Positions 18,783 through 25,608 of a stretch of 64,000 nt of DNA are shown in pieces. Source of the DNA: a bacterium BMS3Abin11. Lineage in GTDB: Bacteria; Pseudomonadota; Gammaproteobacteria; BMS3Bbin11. Made by a program: the position numbers and the translations under genes. The stretch covers positions 124,001-188,000 of the forward strand of contig BDTD01000015.1 in assembly GCA_002897635.1 (NCBI GenBank). The letters are read 5' to 3'. Numbering within the stretch: the first letter of the stretch is position 1; the number at the start of each line of letters is the position of its first letter. The notes below the pieces were generated by a model, which saw only the letters and a program-made list of their open reading frames with translations, did not search any database and was not told the origin of the DNA.

Positions 18783-19796
18783 ATGGAACACACACATATC
18801 AGCCTCGCACATGGCAACGGCGGACGTTATATGCGGGAGCTGATCGAAAATATCTTTGCCCGCCATCTGAGCAATTCGCTACTGGATACAAACAGTGATG
18901 CAGTTCGCCTGCCACAGACTGAAGGTGAACTGATGATGACCACCGACGGCTTCATTGTGCAGCCGCTGGAATTTCCGGGGGGAAATATTGGTTCACTGGC
19001 AGTGCATGGAACCGTCAATGATCTTGCTGTTTCCGGTGCTATTCCCTGTTATCTCAGCCTCAATGTCTTTATTGAAGAAGGACTTGAAATTAAGTTGCTT
19101 GAACGGATTATCAATAGCCTGGGGCAGGCAGCAAAACAGGCTGGCGTTTATGTCGTTGCCGGCGATACCAAAGTTATACCTCGCGGTCAGGGCAGTGGGC
19201 TCACCCTCGCGACAACCGGCATTGGCTACAAACAGGCTGGCCCCGATCTTTCTATCCATCATATTCAGGCTGGTGACTGTATTCTTGTTAGTGGTCCGGT
19301 CGGTGATCACGGCACTGCAATTATGCTGGCACGGGAAGAGTTTGGCATCAGCGGCGACCTGCAATCGGATGCGGCCAGCGTTTATCCGCTAACCCATGAA
19401 ATTATGCATATTCCCGGTTTACGCTTTATGCGTGACCCTACCCGTGGGGGGCTGGCGACGGTTATGCATGAAATTCTTCAGGCCAGCGGTTTTGGTATCC
19501 GGCTGGAACAGGACAAAATCCCCATTCGTGATCCTGTTAGCGTCGTTTGTGAGATGCTGGGTTTTGACCCCCTCTATCTCGCCTGTGAAGGTCGGGTGGT
19601 TGCAGTTATTGAAAAAGACTATGCCACAATCGCATTACAACGCTGGCAACAACTCCCGCAAGGTAAACAGGCTGCCATTATCGGCCAGGTCACTGGCCAC
19701 ACGAGAAGGCAGGCACATGTAGTGTTGAAAACCCTGTTAGGCGGGGAGCGTATACTCGAAGAACTGGAGGATGAACCCCTGCCCAGAATCTGTTAA
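18783..19796 (+). CDS. hypE: hydrogenase maturation protein HypE
   Basis: A 337-residue PurM-like ATPase that dehydrates its C-terminal thiocarboxamide to thiocyanate, the cyanide donor to HypC/HypD. The C-terminus PRIC carries the required terminal cysteine. N-terminal HGNGGRYM, TTDGFIV and the HGTVNDLAVSGA and RDPTRGGLATV motifs of the ATP site are present. Last gene of the hyp operon. It uses the order F-E rather than the common D-E-F. Confidence 0.95.
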   Translation: MEHTHISLAHGNGGRYMRELIENIFARHLSNSLLDTNSDAVRLPQTEGELMMTTDGFIVQPLEFPGGNIGSLAVHGTVNDLAVSGAIPCYLSLNVFIEEGLEIKLLERIINSLGQAAKQAGVYVVAGDTKVIPRGQGSGLTLATTGIGYKQAGPDLSIHHIQAGDCILVSGPVGDHGTAIMLAREEFGISGDLQSDAASVYPLTHEIMHIPGLRFMRDPTRGGLATVMHEILQASGFGIRLEQDKIPIRDPVSVVCEMLGFDPLYLACEGRVVAVIEKDYATIALQRWQQLPQGKQAAIIGQVTGHTRRQAHVVLKTLLGGERILEELEDEPLPRIC

Positions 19797-19997
19797 GGAA
19801 GCTCTGATCATTTAGCATATCTTAAAAATTATCATTTTGATTTTCGTTAAACAATCAGATCTAGACAGTGAACCTGTATCGTCAATACTCAAAATACTAA
19901 AAAAAACTGGAAAACTTGTGTTGAAAGGGGGTGCGCCGGAGAATCAAAAAGACTTGTTCGTATAAAATCAATCAATTAACTACCAGGGGTATTTAGC
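19797..19997. other. intergenic stretch after hypE
   Basis: About 200 AT-rich bases between hypE and a transposase remnant. No gene, convincing terminator hairpin or attC site was recognised. Confidence 0.4.
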
Positions 19998-20176
19998 TTA
20001 TGTCTTCATCATGCAGTAGGCGTGAATAACTACATCAAAACGCTTACTGGCTTCCTGTAGTGTTTCCAGGAAAGCTTTGTAGTACGGTTCATCATGAAAG
20101 ATCGTCTTGCGACCACGACCTCGGTTCATTACATGATGAAACGCACTTCATATTCTATTCGTTGAGGTCTGGGCAT
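19998..20176 (-). pseudogene. N-terminal fragment of a REP-associated tyrosine transposase
   Basis: The frame starts MPRPQRIEYE, then after a one-base deletion continues AFHHVMNRGRGRKTIFHDE...FLETLQEASKRFDVVIHAYCMM and stops at 19998. This is the typical N-terminus of Y1-family RAYT proteins, cut just before the catalytic HUH (NHxH) motif. It lies at the border between the hyp operon and the integron, mirroring the RAYT remnant on the other side of the hydrogenase locus. Confidence 0.8.
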
Positions 20177-20227
20177 TTGGTGAGTCTATATCAGAGAGTT
20201 TACATTGTAAAATAGACCCCTTTTTTC

Positions 20228-20250
20228 TCTCTGGATGAGTTTGTTAGCCC
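20228..20250 (-). repeat. half attC site (right arm only)
   Basis: CTGGATGAGTTTGTTAGCC at 20231-20249 is identical to the right end of the complete attC at 23027-23129. The corresponding left arm is missing; the RAYT fragment lies where it should be. Confidence 0.6.
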
Positions 20251-20255
20251 AATTT

Positions 20256-20636
20256 TTATTGATGCAGATTTACTTTCAATACTTTATTTAAAAGACGAAA
20301 GTGTTTATCGAGCGAATAGATTGCGCAATCATTCTGTTTAGCATTTTGCGCAATGATTAAATCAGGAACCCCCACCCCATTTGCCCCTGATTTTAAACAT
20401 TTTACCTGGAATTCAATTATTTCCTCCCAGTGAATATCTAATGGTATTTGAGTTACTTCATAAAGTAGGTCAATGACTTTCGTTTGCTTCTTTATCTTTA
20501 AATAAGGCACTAGCTCAGCCAGTATTATGTCATTTGTAGTGATCAGATTTTCATCTATTAGAACTTCCATATCTGCGGAGTTCTCACCACCTCGAAAATA
20601 ATCTATCCATATTGATGTATCCACCAAGACTGCCAT
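20256..20636 (-). CDS. vapC: VapC-type PIN-domain ribonuclease toxin
   Basis: A 126-residue PIN-domain endoribonuclease; family members cleave tRNA or rRNA. Acidic catalytic residues are visible: Asp6 (LVDTSIW), Glu41 (ILAEL), Asp92 (VPDLIIA) and Asp110 (SLDKHF). The start overlaps the antitoxin stop by 1 nt (TAATG), so the two are translationally coupled. The stop lies just beyond the half attC at 20228-20250, which makes vapBC the last preserved cassette of the array. Confidence 0.93.
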   Translation of the reverse strand: MAVLVDTSIWIDYFRGGENSADMEVLIDENLITTNDIILAELVPYLKIKKQTKVIDLLYEVTQIPLDIHWEEIIEFQVKCLKSGANGVGVPDLIIAQNAKQNDCAIYSLDKHFRLLNKVLKVNLHQ

Positions 20637-20830
20637 TAACGACGGTCTCTTAATTCATCAAGATCAATATCTAAATCAAATTTCCCCTTATATTTTTTAA
20701 TATCAGAAATCTTTGATTTTCTTACTAATTCTTCAAGCGCTTTAACAATAACTCCTGTTTTTGTGCTTGTATGGGTTATTTTCATTGCTTCATCTAGTAA
20801 ATTCTCGGGTAAATCAAGAGTAGTTCTCAT
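20636..20830 (-). CDS. vapB: VapB-type antitoxin
   Basis: A 64-residue antitoxin with an N-terminal ribbon-helix-helix (MRTTLDLPENLLDEAMK) and a charged C-terminus (FDLDIDLDELRDRR) that would wrap the toxin. A GTG at 20836 is in frame, but AGGAGGT is ideally placed for the ATG at 20830. It is immediately followed by vapC. Two TATGCATA palindromes upstream are candidate operators for the VapBC complex. Confidence 0.88.
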   Translation of the reverse strand: MRTTLDLPENLLDEAMKITHTSTKTGVIVKALEELVRKSKISDIKKYKGKFDLDIDLDELRDRR

Positions 20831-20845
20831 ATGCACCTCCTAAGC

Positions 20846-20875
20846 TATGCATACGATAATAGGATATTATGCATA
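20846..20875 (-). promoter_or_regulatory. paired palindromic operator upstream of vapBC
   Basis: Two identical 8-bp palindromes TATGCATA occupy 20846-20853 and 20868-20875, spaced 22 bp centre to centre (about two helical turns), directly upstream of vapB. This is the arrangement expected for a ribbon-helix-helix autorepressor. Confidence 0.55.
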
Positions 20876-20887
20876 AACTTTCAAGGG

Positions 20888-20967
20888 GGCTAACGTTTAG
20901 GGTAAGTTGCGCATGAAACAGAGCGAAGCGGCGTGTAATGCGTCAACTTGACCCGCTTGTTAGAAGG
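20888..20967 (-). repeat. attC site
   Basis: An 80-bp site bounded by GGCTAACG and GTTAGAAGG. The arms AAGTTGCGCAT and ATGCGTCAACTT pair with one extra (extrahelical) base, a hallmark of attC, around a central CAGAGCGAAGCGGCG. Same type as the site at 3969-4058. Confidence 0.78.
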
Positions 20968-21011
20968 CATTGTATTTACACTGGTAATCGTTATGAGCTT
21001 TGCCATTGAAC

Positions 21012-21257
21012 CTACTTTTTTCTATTTAGTTTAGACGCCCATATAGCTAGTCTATGCTTCATTGCCAACTGAGATATCTGATCTTGAGGGATAGGTTGTA
21101 TTATTTTGTCGTGTACCAATAGACGATATATGAATTCGATTTTTTCAGTTGCCGAATCTGTGGGTTCAAATTCAACAACGCCTCTTTTTTCTCCGTATTT
21201 CACTCCTTCAGCGATTGCCTTTTTTACTAATTCCTTTTCATTCTTTAGTTTCTTCAT
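21012..21257 (-). CDS. DUF5062-like small protein (integron cassette)
   Basis: An 81-residue cytoplasmic protein. Segments such as ELVKKAIAEGVKYGEKRG, FEPTDSATEKIEFIYRLLVHDKIIQP and KHRLAIWASK resemble the DUF5062 family of marine gammaproteobacteria, recalled rather than searched. Function unknown. It lies between attC 20888-20967 and the group II intron, in the same orientation as the other cassettes. Confidence 0.68.
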   Translation of the reverse strand: MKKLKNEKELVKKAIAEGVKYGEKRGVVEFEPTDSATEKIEFIYRLLVHDKIIQPIPQDQISQLAMKHRLAIWASKLNRKK

Positions 21258-21287
21258 GGTTAGGAAATGCCTTCTAACGTCCGTCGA

Positions 21288-21915
21288 GTAGGCCGAGGGA
21301 ACCGCCCCTTCAGGCTCTCACAGAACCGTACGTGAAACTCTCGCTTCATACGGCTCTTCATGTCCCCCGCAAAGTACCAGGTTTGCATAAGCCGCTAGTT
21401 CCTCCCATTGCTGGTTGACCAGCAACCTATTTTGGACATTCGCTCCATTTCCATTACAGAAACTTCATCACTACTACGAGCTGATCCGCCCCTGTGCCCT
21501 GCATCGATACTCTCGCCTCGTGGGGTTGCCACTTGTGCTTCTCTCTTAACATCAGGGCGACAGGTTCTCAAGTTCCATACTAAAGCCTGTATTATGTTCA
21601 TGCCCCCTATATGCCGACTGCCGTCTTGCCTGTAATCCAGTTAACATCAAGGCTTATCCCAAACTTAAGCTCAGAGCTCGGTTTTGACAGTATCAGGTCG
21701 CCATTTCGACACTTCGTCAAGGGTTCACTTGCGTTCATCTCTATAACACTCACTTGACCATTCTTGATGGCCTTTTCCCAGATCGCTCACGACCATTGCT
21801 CTTTACAACAGCCGCATCGGGCAGTTTGATTCCAGCTACTGGCAGCCGAAACCGAGAGACCTACTCTCATCTTTAGTACAGCATGAATGTCTCACGACAT
21901 TCTTCATGACACACG
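21288..21915 (-). mobile_element. ORF-less group IIC-type intron
   Basis: Minus strand. The 5' end reads GTGTG (21915), as in group II introns. Domain V is the 34-nt hairpin at 21323-21356 (GAGCCGTATG ... CGTACGGTTC) with a GAGA tetraloop and the AGC triad, very like bacterial class C introns. A domain VI-like hairpin and a TAC end follow near 21288. No reverse transcriptase frame exists in about 628 nt. Only a short hairpin (GGTTGCTGG/CCAGCAA, about 21400-21425) remains where the protein would be encoded in domain IV. It abuts the attC at 21916, matching the known class C-attC insertion preference. Ends are estimated to a few nt. Confidence 0.75.
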
Positions 21916-21989
21916 AGCTAAACGGCGCGTTCACGCGTCCGGTGGAGGCGGGTTTTTTGCCGGAACGAATTTGAGCGTCTTGTTATGTT
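21916..21989 (-). repeat. attC-like site bordered by the group II intron
   Basis: It begins GAGCTAAACGG and ends GTCTTGTTATG, with CG-rich inner stems (GCGTTCACGC, GGCGGGTTTTTTGCC). The downstream ORF stops 3 nt beyond it. TTCTAACG at 21272-21279, on the far side of the intron, may be the displaced outer box of the same site. Confidence 0.58.
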
Positions 21990-21991
21990 TT

Positions 21992-22417
21992 TTACAGCAG
22001 ATCATTCGCAGCCTTAACGATGTCCGCAGACAATTCTGTTGGTTCAACATAGCGACCTTTTCCCTTGCCCACAACCTCAAGAAGCCCCATTTCGATAAAA
22101 GAGTAAACCATAGCTTTTCTAGTTGCACTAAAATTTTCAATATACTTGAATGAATCATTCTTCTGCTTAATAAATGCATCTAAAGCCCATAGGTCATGTC
22201 CTGTAAGGCCTCGAAGCTTTTTAATCTGTGTACTCGAAATGTTATTTTCTACTTCTAATTTCTTAAGAAGAACATTCGCCACATTCGAGTTAATTTCGAC
22301 ATGACCATATTGTGAAATGAATTTTAAAATTGACTTTCTTGAAAAGAAGAACAGTATCAGAACAACTATTGGCCATTTAAGAACATCTATTAATTTGATG
22401 ATTTCTTCAATGGGCAT
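21992..22417 (-). CDS. membrane-anchored hypothetical protein (integron cassette)
   Basis: A 141-residue protein not assigned to a family. One transmembrane helix near the N-terminus (about residues 13-25, WPIVVLILFFF) is followed by a soluble helical part whose last 60 residues (TRKAMVYSFIEMGLLEVVGKGKGRYVEPTE) look like a winged-helix fold. The topology suggests an inner-membrane anchor with a cytoplasmic domain. It is framed by attC sites at 21916-21989 and 22451-22535, in cassette orientation. Confidence 0.7.
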   Translation of the reverse strand: MPIEEIIKLIDVLKWPIVVLILFFFSRKSILKFISQYGHVEINSNVANVLLKKLEVENNISSTQIKKLRGLTGHDLWALDAFIKQKNDSFKYIENFSATRKAMVYSFIEMGLLEVVGKGKGRYVEPTELSADIVKAANDLL

Positions 22418-22450
22418 TTATTTGTTCTCTTGTGTTTGATTATCTATTAA

Positions 22451-22535
22451 CATAACGCCTAAATAACAGGCAATTTACTCAATGGGCGATTTTGCCCATT
22501 GAGTAAATTGTCCTTGTTGATTTTATTGTTAGGGC
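22451..22535 (-). repeat. attC site with perfect 17-bp hairpin
   Basis: CATAACGCC and TTGTTAGGGC bound an 85-bp site. CAATTTACTCAATGGGC (22471-22487) and GCCCATTGAGTAAATTG (22494-22510) are perfect inverted repeats with a 6-nt loop. The adjacent ORF ends inside the GTTAG box. The perfect stem is unusual, since attC arms normally carry mismatches. Confidence 0.75.
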
Positions 22536-23011
22536 TTATTTGCAGCATTTTTGCATGGCTCCCTTAGACTCTCAATTAACAATAGAGCCAACTCTTTAAC
22601 GATAGCAATATCTGGTAATGAATTAGGACTGCTTACAAGGTTCTTAATCTCAAAATATTCAAAACCTTTTCTAGCATACCATTTGTTTAATTCTTCAATG
22701 GTGCTTTCATGTGCCTTTGAAATATTTATAATATTAGAGATTTTCAATTCCTTACATTTTTTTAGTATTTTGTGTAGATCATGACCCAGATCTCTCTTTT
22801 TTAAATCATTTCTAGTAACGCTTTTTAGTAAAAGAAATGCTTTCAAAGATAGCTCGATAGATCGGCATGCCATATAGTATTGAGCAGGAGAAAATGGTCG
22901 TTTAGTTGAATGAGAGCAACAAGCCTCATAAAAGTCCTCACTATACGAGATAAACCCATAAGGACTTATAAAAAAATGTCCGGTTTTAACTTTGATTATA
23001 TGACTTGTCAT
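22529..23011 (-). CDS. HEPN-like hypothetical protein (integron cassette)
   Basis: A 160-residue, all-helical cytoplasmic protein. The stretch MACRSIELSLKAFLLLK...KRDLGHDLHKILKKC resembles the helix pair of small HEPN-domain proteins, where an LGHDL segment is common. The classical R-x4-6-H RNase motif is not clear, so activity cannot be claimed. The stop codon is part of the GTTAG box of the attC at 22451-22535. Its neighbour cassette is also HEPN-like. Confidence 0.6.
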   Translation of the reverse strand: MTSHIIKVKTGHFFISPYGFISYSEDFYEACCSHSTKRPFSPAQYYMACRSIELSLKAFLLLKSVTRNDLKKRDLGHDLHKILKKCKELKISNIINISKAHESTIEELNKWYARKGFEYFEIKNLVSSPNSLPDIAIVKELALLLIESLREPCKNAANKP

Positions 23012-23026
23012 TTAATGTCTTGTTTG

Positions 23027-23129
23027 CCCTAACGCCCTCATCAGGGGCTTTCAAAGCTGGCGTGGCTTTTGCGGGTTCTTTGCAAAAGCCGCGACAGGTT
23101 TGAAAGTCCCCTGGATGAGTTTGTTAGCC
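23027..23129 (-). repeat. attC site (about 103 bp)
   Basis: CCCTAACG and GTTAGCC bound long arms (CTCATCAGGGGCTTTCAAAG / TTTGAAAGTCCCCTGGATGAG) with an inner GGCTTTTGC / GCAAAAGCC stem. The extra bases in one arm are typical of attC. Same type as 5145-5244 and the half site at 20228-20250. Confidence 0.82.
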
Positions 23130-24134
23130 ATTTTTCAAAACGTTGAAGAAAGAGCACGGCATATCAGGTGAAAGAAAAGTTAATGGGTTTTTAGGCCCAA
23201 GTACATACTCCGGCCATTCCTCCGATAATTTCTGGACTGATAAATCATCTGCGTTAATCATTTTGCTTATTGTCATTGTGTTTTCTGTGGCATGTATTAG
23301 CTTATCGATTATTTCTATAACTCGTATACTTCCTAGCACTGCCGGCAATGTTACTCTTATAGACGTGGAAAATGTATCTAACAGTATATGTATAATTTCT
23401 GAGTGCAGCGAATTGGTTTGCAACAAGAAGCTACTATAATTAAATTGTCTTTTATTGCGTATGTGAATATTTACATCATATATGTATCCAGAGACACCAT
23501 CTATTGTTTCAGATTCCTCTGCCCAGATACGTTTGATAGTATTGACTGATACGATATAAAGCATATCGTTTGGCGCATGGCCGAAGGTTGCCCATTCATT
23601 GTCACTTATTTGCTTTGGGGCAAAAGGATCAGGATCAACGTACTTTTTTGTAACTGGATCATTTTCCTGAGGTAAAACTGGGTGTATATTGTTGTAACTT
23701 GTACAAAACTTCCAAAACCCAGTGTCAATATCTCTCAGTAACTGTAGTACTCTATCTAAATCATCGCGATGTCCTTGTCTAAAGTGTGCAACTCTGTTTC
23801 TTATGTTCACTATTTCTTCTAATTTTGCTTCCCATTGTTTTAACGGAGGAAGGTATGCAGAGAATAAATTCCAATTATTTTTTATTAATTTGGTTAATTC
23901 AGGAAAAGTTAGATATGTAACGGGGCTTTTGTCAGGTGTAGGCATGTGTTGTAATTTTTTATCTTCTTCGTAAGTGCTTTTTGTTTTACGAAAATTTATC
24001 CAGTTTTTTCCTTTCTTGGACTTTAATTCAACATATACCATTTCTCTGAGCCACATTTCAAATTGCCATAGCCTAGCGTATACAGCGATTGATTCTTCAT
24101 TTTTCTCAGAGATTTTATCTAATTCAGATAACAT
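23124..24134 (-). CDS. HEPN-domain protein, first integron cassette
   Basis: A 336-residue cytoplasmic protein. Residues 112-117 read RNRVAH, the R-x4-H motif of HEPN ribonucleases, in a helical context (LEEIVNIRNRVAHFRQGH) like that of Swt1/abortive-infection HEPN proteins. The N-terminal helices (WQFEMWLREMVYVEL) fit this. The C-terminal 150 residues are of unknown fold. As the cassette nearest attI it would be the last captured and best expressed from an integron promoter. A defence or toxin role is possible but is inferred only from the motif and context. Confidence 0.68.
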   Translation of the reverse strand: MLSELDKISEKNEESIAVYARLWQFEMWLREMVYVELKSKKGKNWINFRKTKSTYEEDKKLQHMPTPDKSPVTYLTFPELTKLIKNNWNLFSAYLPPLKQWEAKLEEIVNIRNRVAHFRQGHRDDLDRVLQLLRDIDTGFWKFCTSYNNIHPVLPQENDPVTKKYVDPDPFAPKQISDNEWATFGHAPNDMLYIVSVNTIKRIWAEESETIDGVSGYIYDVNIHIRNKRQFNYSSFLLQTNSLHSEIIHILLDTFSTSIRVTLPAVLGSIRVIEIIDKLIHATENTMTISKMINADDLSVQKLSEEWPEYVLGPKNPLTFLSPDMPCSFFNVLKNG

Positions 24135-24156
24135 AATGTGTAGTACTTTTTATTTT

Positions 24157-24163
24157 GGCTAAC
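24157..24163 (-). other. attI-cassette junction
   Basis: On the minus strand GTTAGCC marks the crossover point between attI and the first cassette; the cassette ORF begins 23 nt further on. The flanking 24164-24299 would hold attI and the integrase promoter, but no binding repeats were resolved. Confidence 0.5.
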
Positions 24164-24299
24164 AGTTATATCGACAGAGTCTGTATAAGACGCCATATCC
24201 AGACTCTATATAGCCTTTTGTAATTATTTTCACAATCAATCATAATCTGCCATGTTCATGGATGAACCTGTTATTTTCACGAGCTAAAGGAGTAGCGCT

Positions 24300-24668
24300 A
24301 TGTCAGATCTTTCCACTTCCCGTTTCTGGGATAAATACATCTTAAAAACAAATAGTTATAAAATCAAACCTTCTTCAGCAAAATGGTATGTACGCCATGC
24401 TGAAAACTACATTAAGTTCCACCGGGGGAACCGCCTCAGGCAGCATACTCCTGAGATTAAAAAAGCGGCGGATCATTCTGGTATAAGAAAAAAAATAAGT
24501 TCCCATGTTTTACGTCATTCATTTGCCACTCACTTACTTGAGAATGGCTACGATATTCGTACCGTACAGGAATTACTCGGTCACTCTGATGTGTCAACGA
24601 CCATGATCTATACCCATGTATTAAATAAACCCGGAGTTACTGTCACCAGTCCATTTGATATGCTGTAG
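24300..24668 (+). pseudogene. intI: integron integrase IntI with large internal deletion
   Basis: A 122-codon frame joining the first 50 or so residues of an integron integrase ([32 protein letters not shown]) in frame to its last 70 residues. The C-terminal part keeps His69-x-x-Arg72 ([10 protein letters not shown]), His95 ([10 protein letters not shown]) and the Tyr104 nucleophile (MIYTHVLN). About 200 residues are gone, including the first catalytic Arg, the Lys and the integron-specific patch, so it should be inactive. AAGGAG precedes the ATG. It is divergent from the cassette array, the normal integron geometry. Confidence 0.88.
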
Positions 24669-24669
24669 A

Positions 24670-25365
24670 TCACTGCTGTTTCATAACTTTGTGTAGATCA
24701 ATATACGGGTTGCGATTCCCCTGCAACTGCTCTATCCGGTCATTTCTTTTATATTCGGCCGGCTCCGGCGGGTATTTTTTATCCCAGTCTAGCAATAATT
24801 GCTTTAGCTCTTTCTTCAGGTAGAGATCATATTCTTCTGCCATATACAGCATGGCGCGTGCGATGCGCCCTCGTGCTTCAGGGGCAGGTTCAGCTATCCG
24901 CTGGTACTCATCAAACTCAAAATCGCACTTTCCAAACACCCGCTGCTCACCTCGAATAATGGCAAACCGGTAGTTGCTGCGTGCCTTGTTTATATCGCTG
25001 CGTGAAGGGTAGAGGTTATGCAGATCGGCCTCGATTAGATTAAATTGCGGACTATTTAACCGGCACTGTTTACGTTTCCCGCAACGCAGGCTGTAAGCCA
25101 CCCATGAGGCTGGGAAAACATGCTCGATATTGACGCCTTTGTTGTAAGAGGATTTTAACTTCTTCCCACAATAGAGGGTTTTACCGCCCCCAGTATAGAG
25201 CGCTTTCCAGAAAACTATGCGTGCAGTTTCATAGTCGGGAATTCGCTGACCCATGACAAATGAGTCAATCCTGCCTGAATCGTTAGCAGTAACATCTGAA
25301 AAACTGGCAAATGTTGGCAAGATTAATAAAACTGCCAGAAGTATGTATGGCGGAAATCGAGTCAA
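24670..25365 (-). CDS. endA: endonuclease I family periplasmic nuclease
   Basis: A 231-residue secreted DNase of the EndA/NucM family. A hydrophobic signal peptide occupies residues 6-22. The His-Me finger active site is visible as NIEHVFPASW, with DLHNLYPSRSDINKARSN further on, the standard family signature. It probably degrades DNA in the periplasm. It is convergent with the integrase relic and ends 1 nt after it, suggesting the integron was inserted right at its 3' end. Confidence 0.92.
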   Translation of the reverse strand: MTRFPPYILLAVLLILPTFASFSDVTANDSGRIDSFVMGQRIPDYETARIVFWKALYTGGGKTLYCGKKLKSSYNKGVNIEHVFPASWVAYSLRCGKRKQCRLNSPQFNLIEADLHNLYPSRSDINKARSNYRFAIIRGEQRVFGKCDFEFDEYQRIAEPAPEARGRIARAMLYMAEEYDLYLKKELKQLLLDWDKKYPPEPAEYKRNDRIEQLQGNRNPYIDLHKVMKQQ

Positions 25366-25433
25366 GGGCGTCTCTATAAATTCATGATTATCAAATTGAA
25401 CCCAAAAGCCTTCAGGATGCTGAACATTACATC

Positions 25434-25496
25434 TGTAGGTGCGAATTTATTCGCACGCAGACTACAAAAGAATGCGCGAATGAATTCACACCTACA
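25434..25496. repeat. REP-like palindrome, family GTAGGTGCGAA
   Basis: TGTAGGTGCGAATTTATTCGCAC and an inverted, diverged second copy (GCGAATGAATTCACACCTACA) form a hairpin of about 63 bp. Related elements occur at 28254-28318, 39636-39659 and 59565-59634. Confidence 0.75.
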
Positions 25497-25608
25497 TACT
25501 GCCAGAGAATACCGCAGGTTTTCCTTCAATGGGTTGCATATTTATCGTGGAGCTGTTTTAACATAAAATGGACTGCATCAACACTGCACCACATCCACTG
25601 GAAACTGC

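Larger units (their letters stand above)
20228..24668 (-). mobile_element. chromosomal integron with defective integrase and cassette array
   Basis: An integron-integrase relic (plus strand, 24300-24668) heads an array of minus-strand cassettes pointing away from it, each ORF ending in or near an attC-type palindrome: HEPN-like, second HEPN-like, membrane-anchored, DUF5062-like and vapBC. The geometry (divergent intI, attI junction at 24157, ORF stops inside the GTTAG boxes of attC at 22.5 and 23.1 kb) is that of a classical integron. A group IIC-type intron sits at one attC. The integrase deletion means new cassette capture would need an integrase in trans. Confidence 0.85.
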
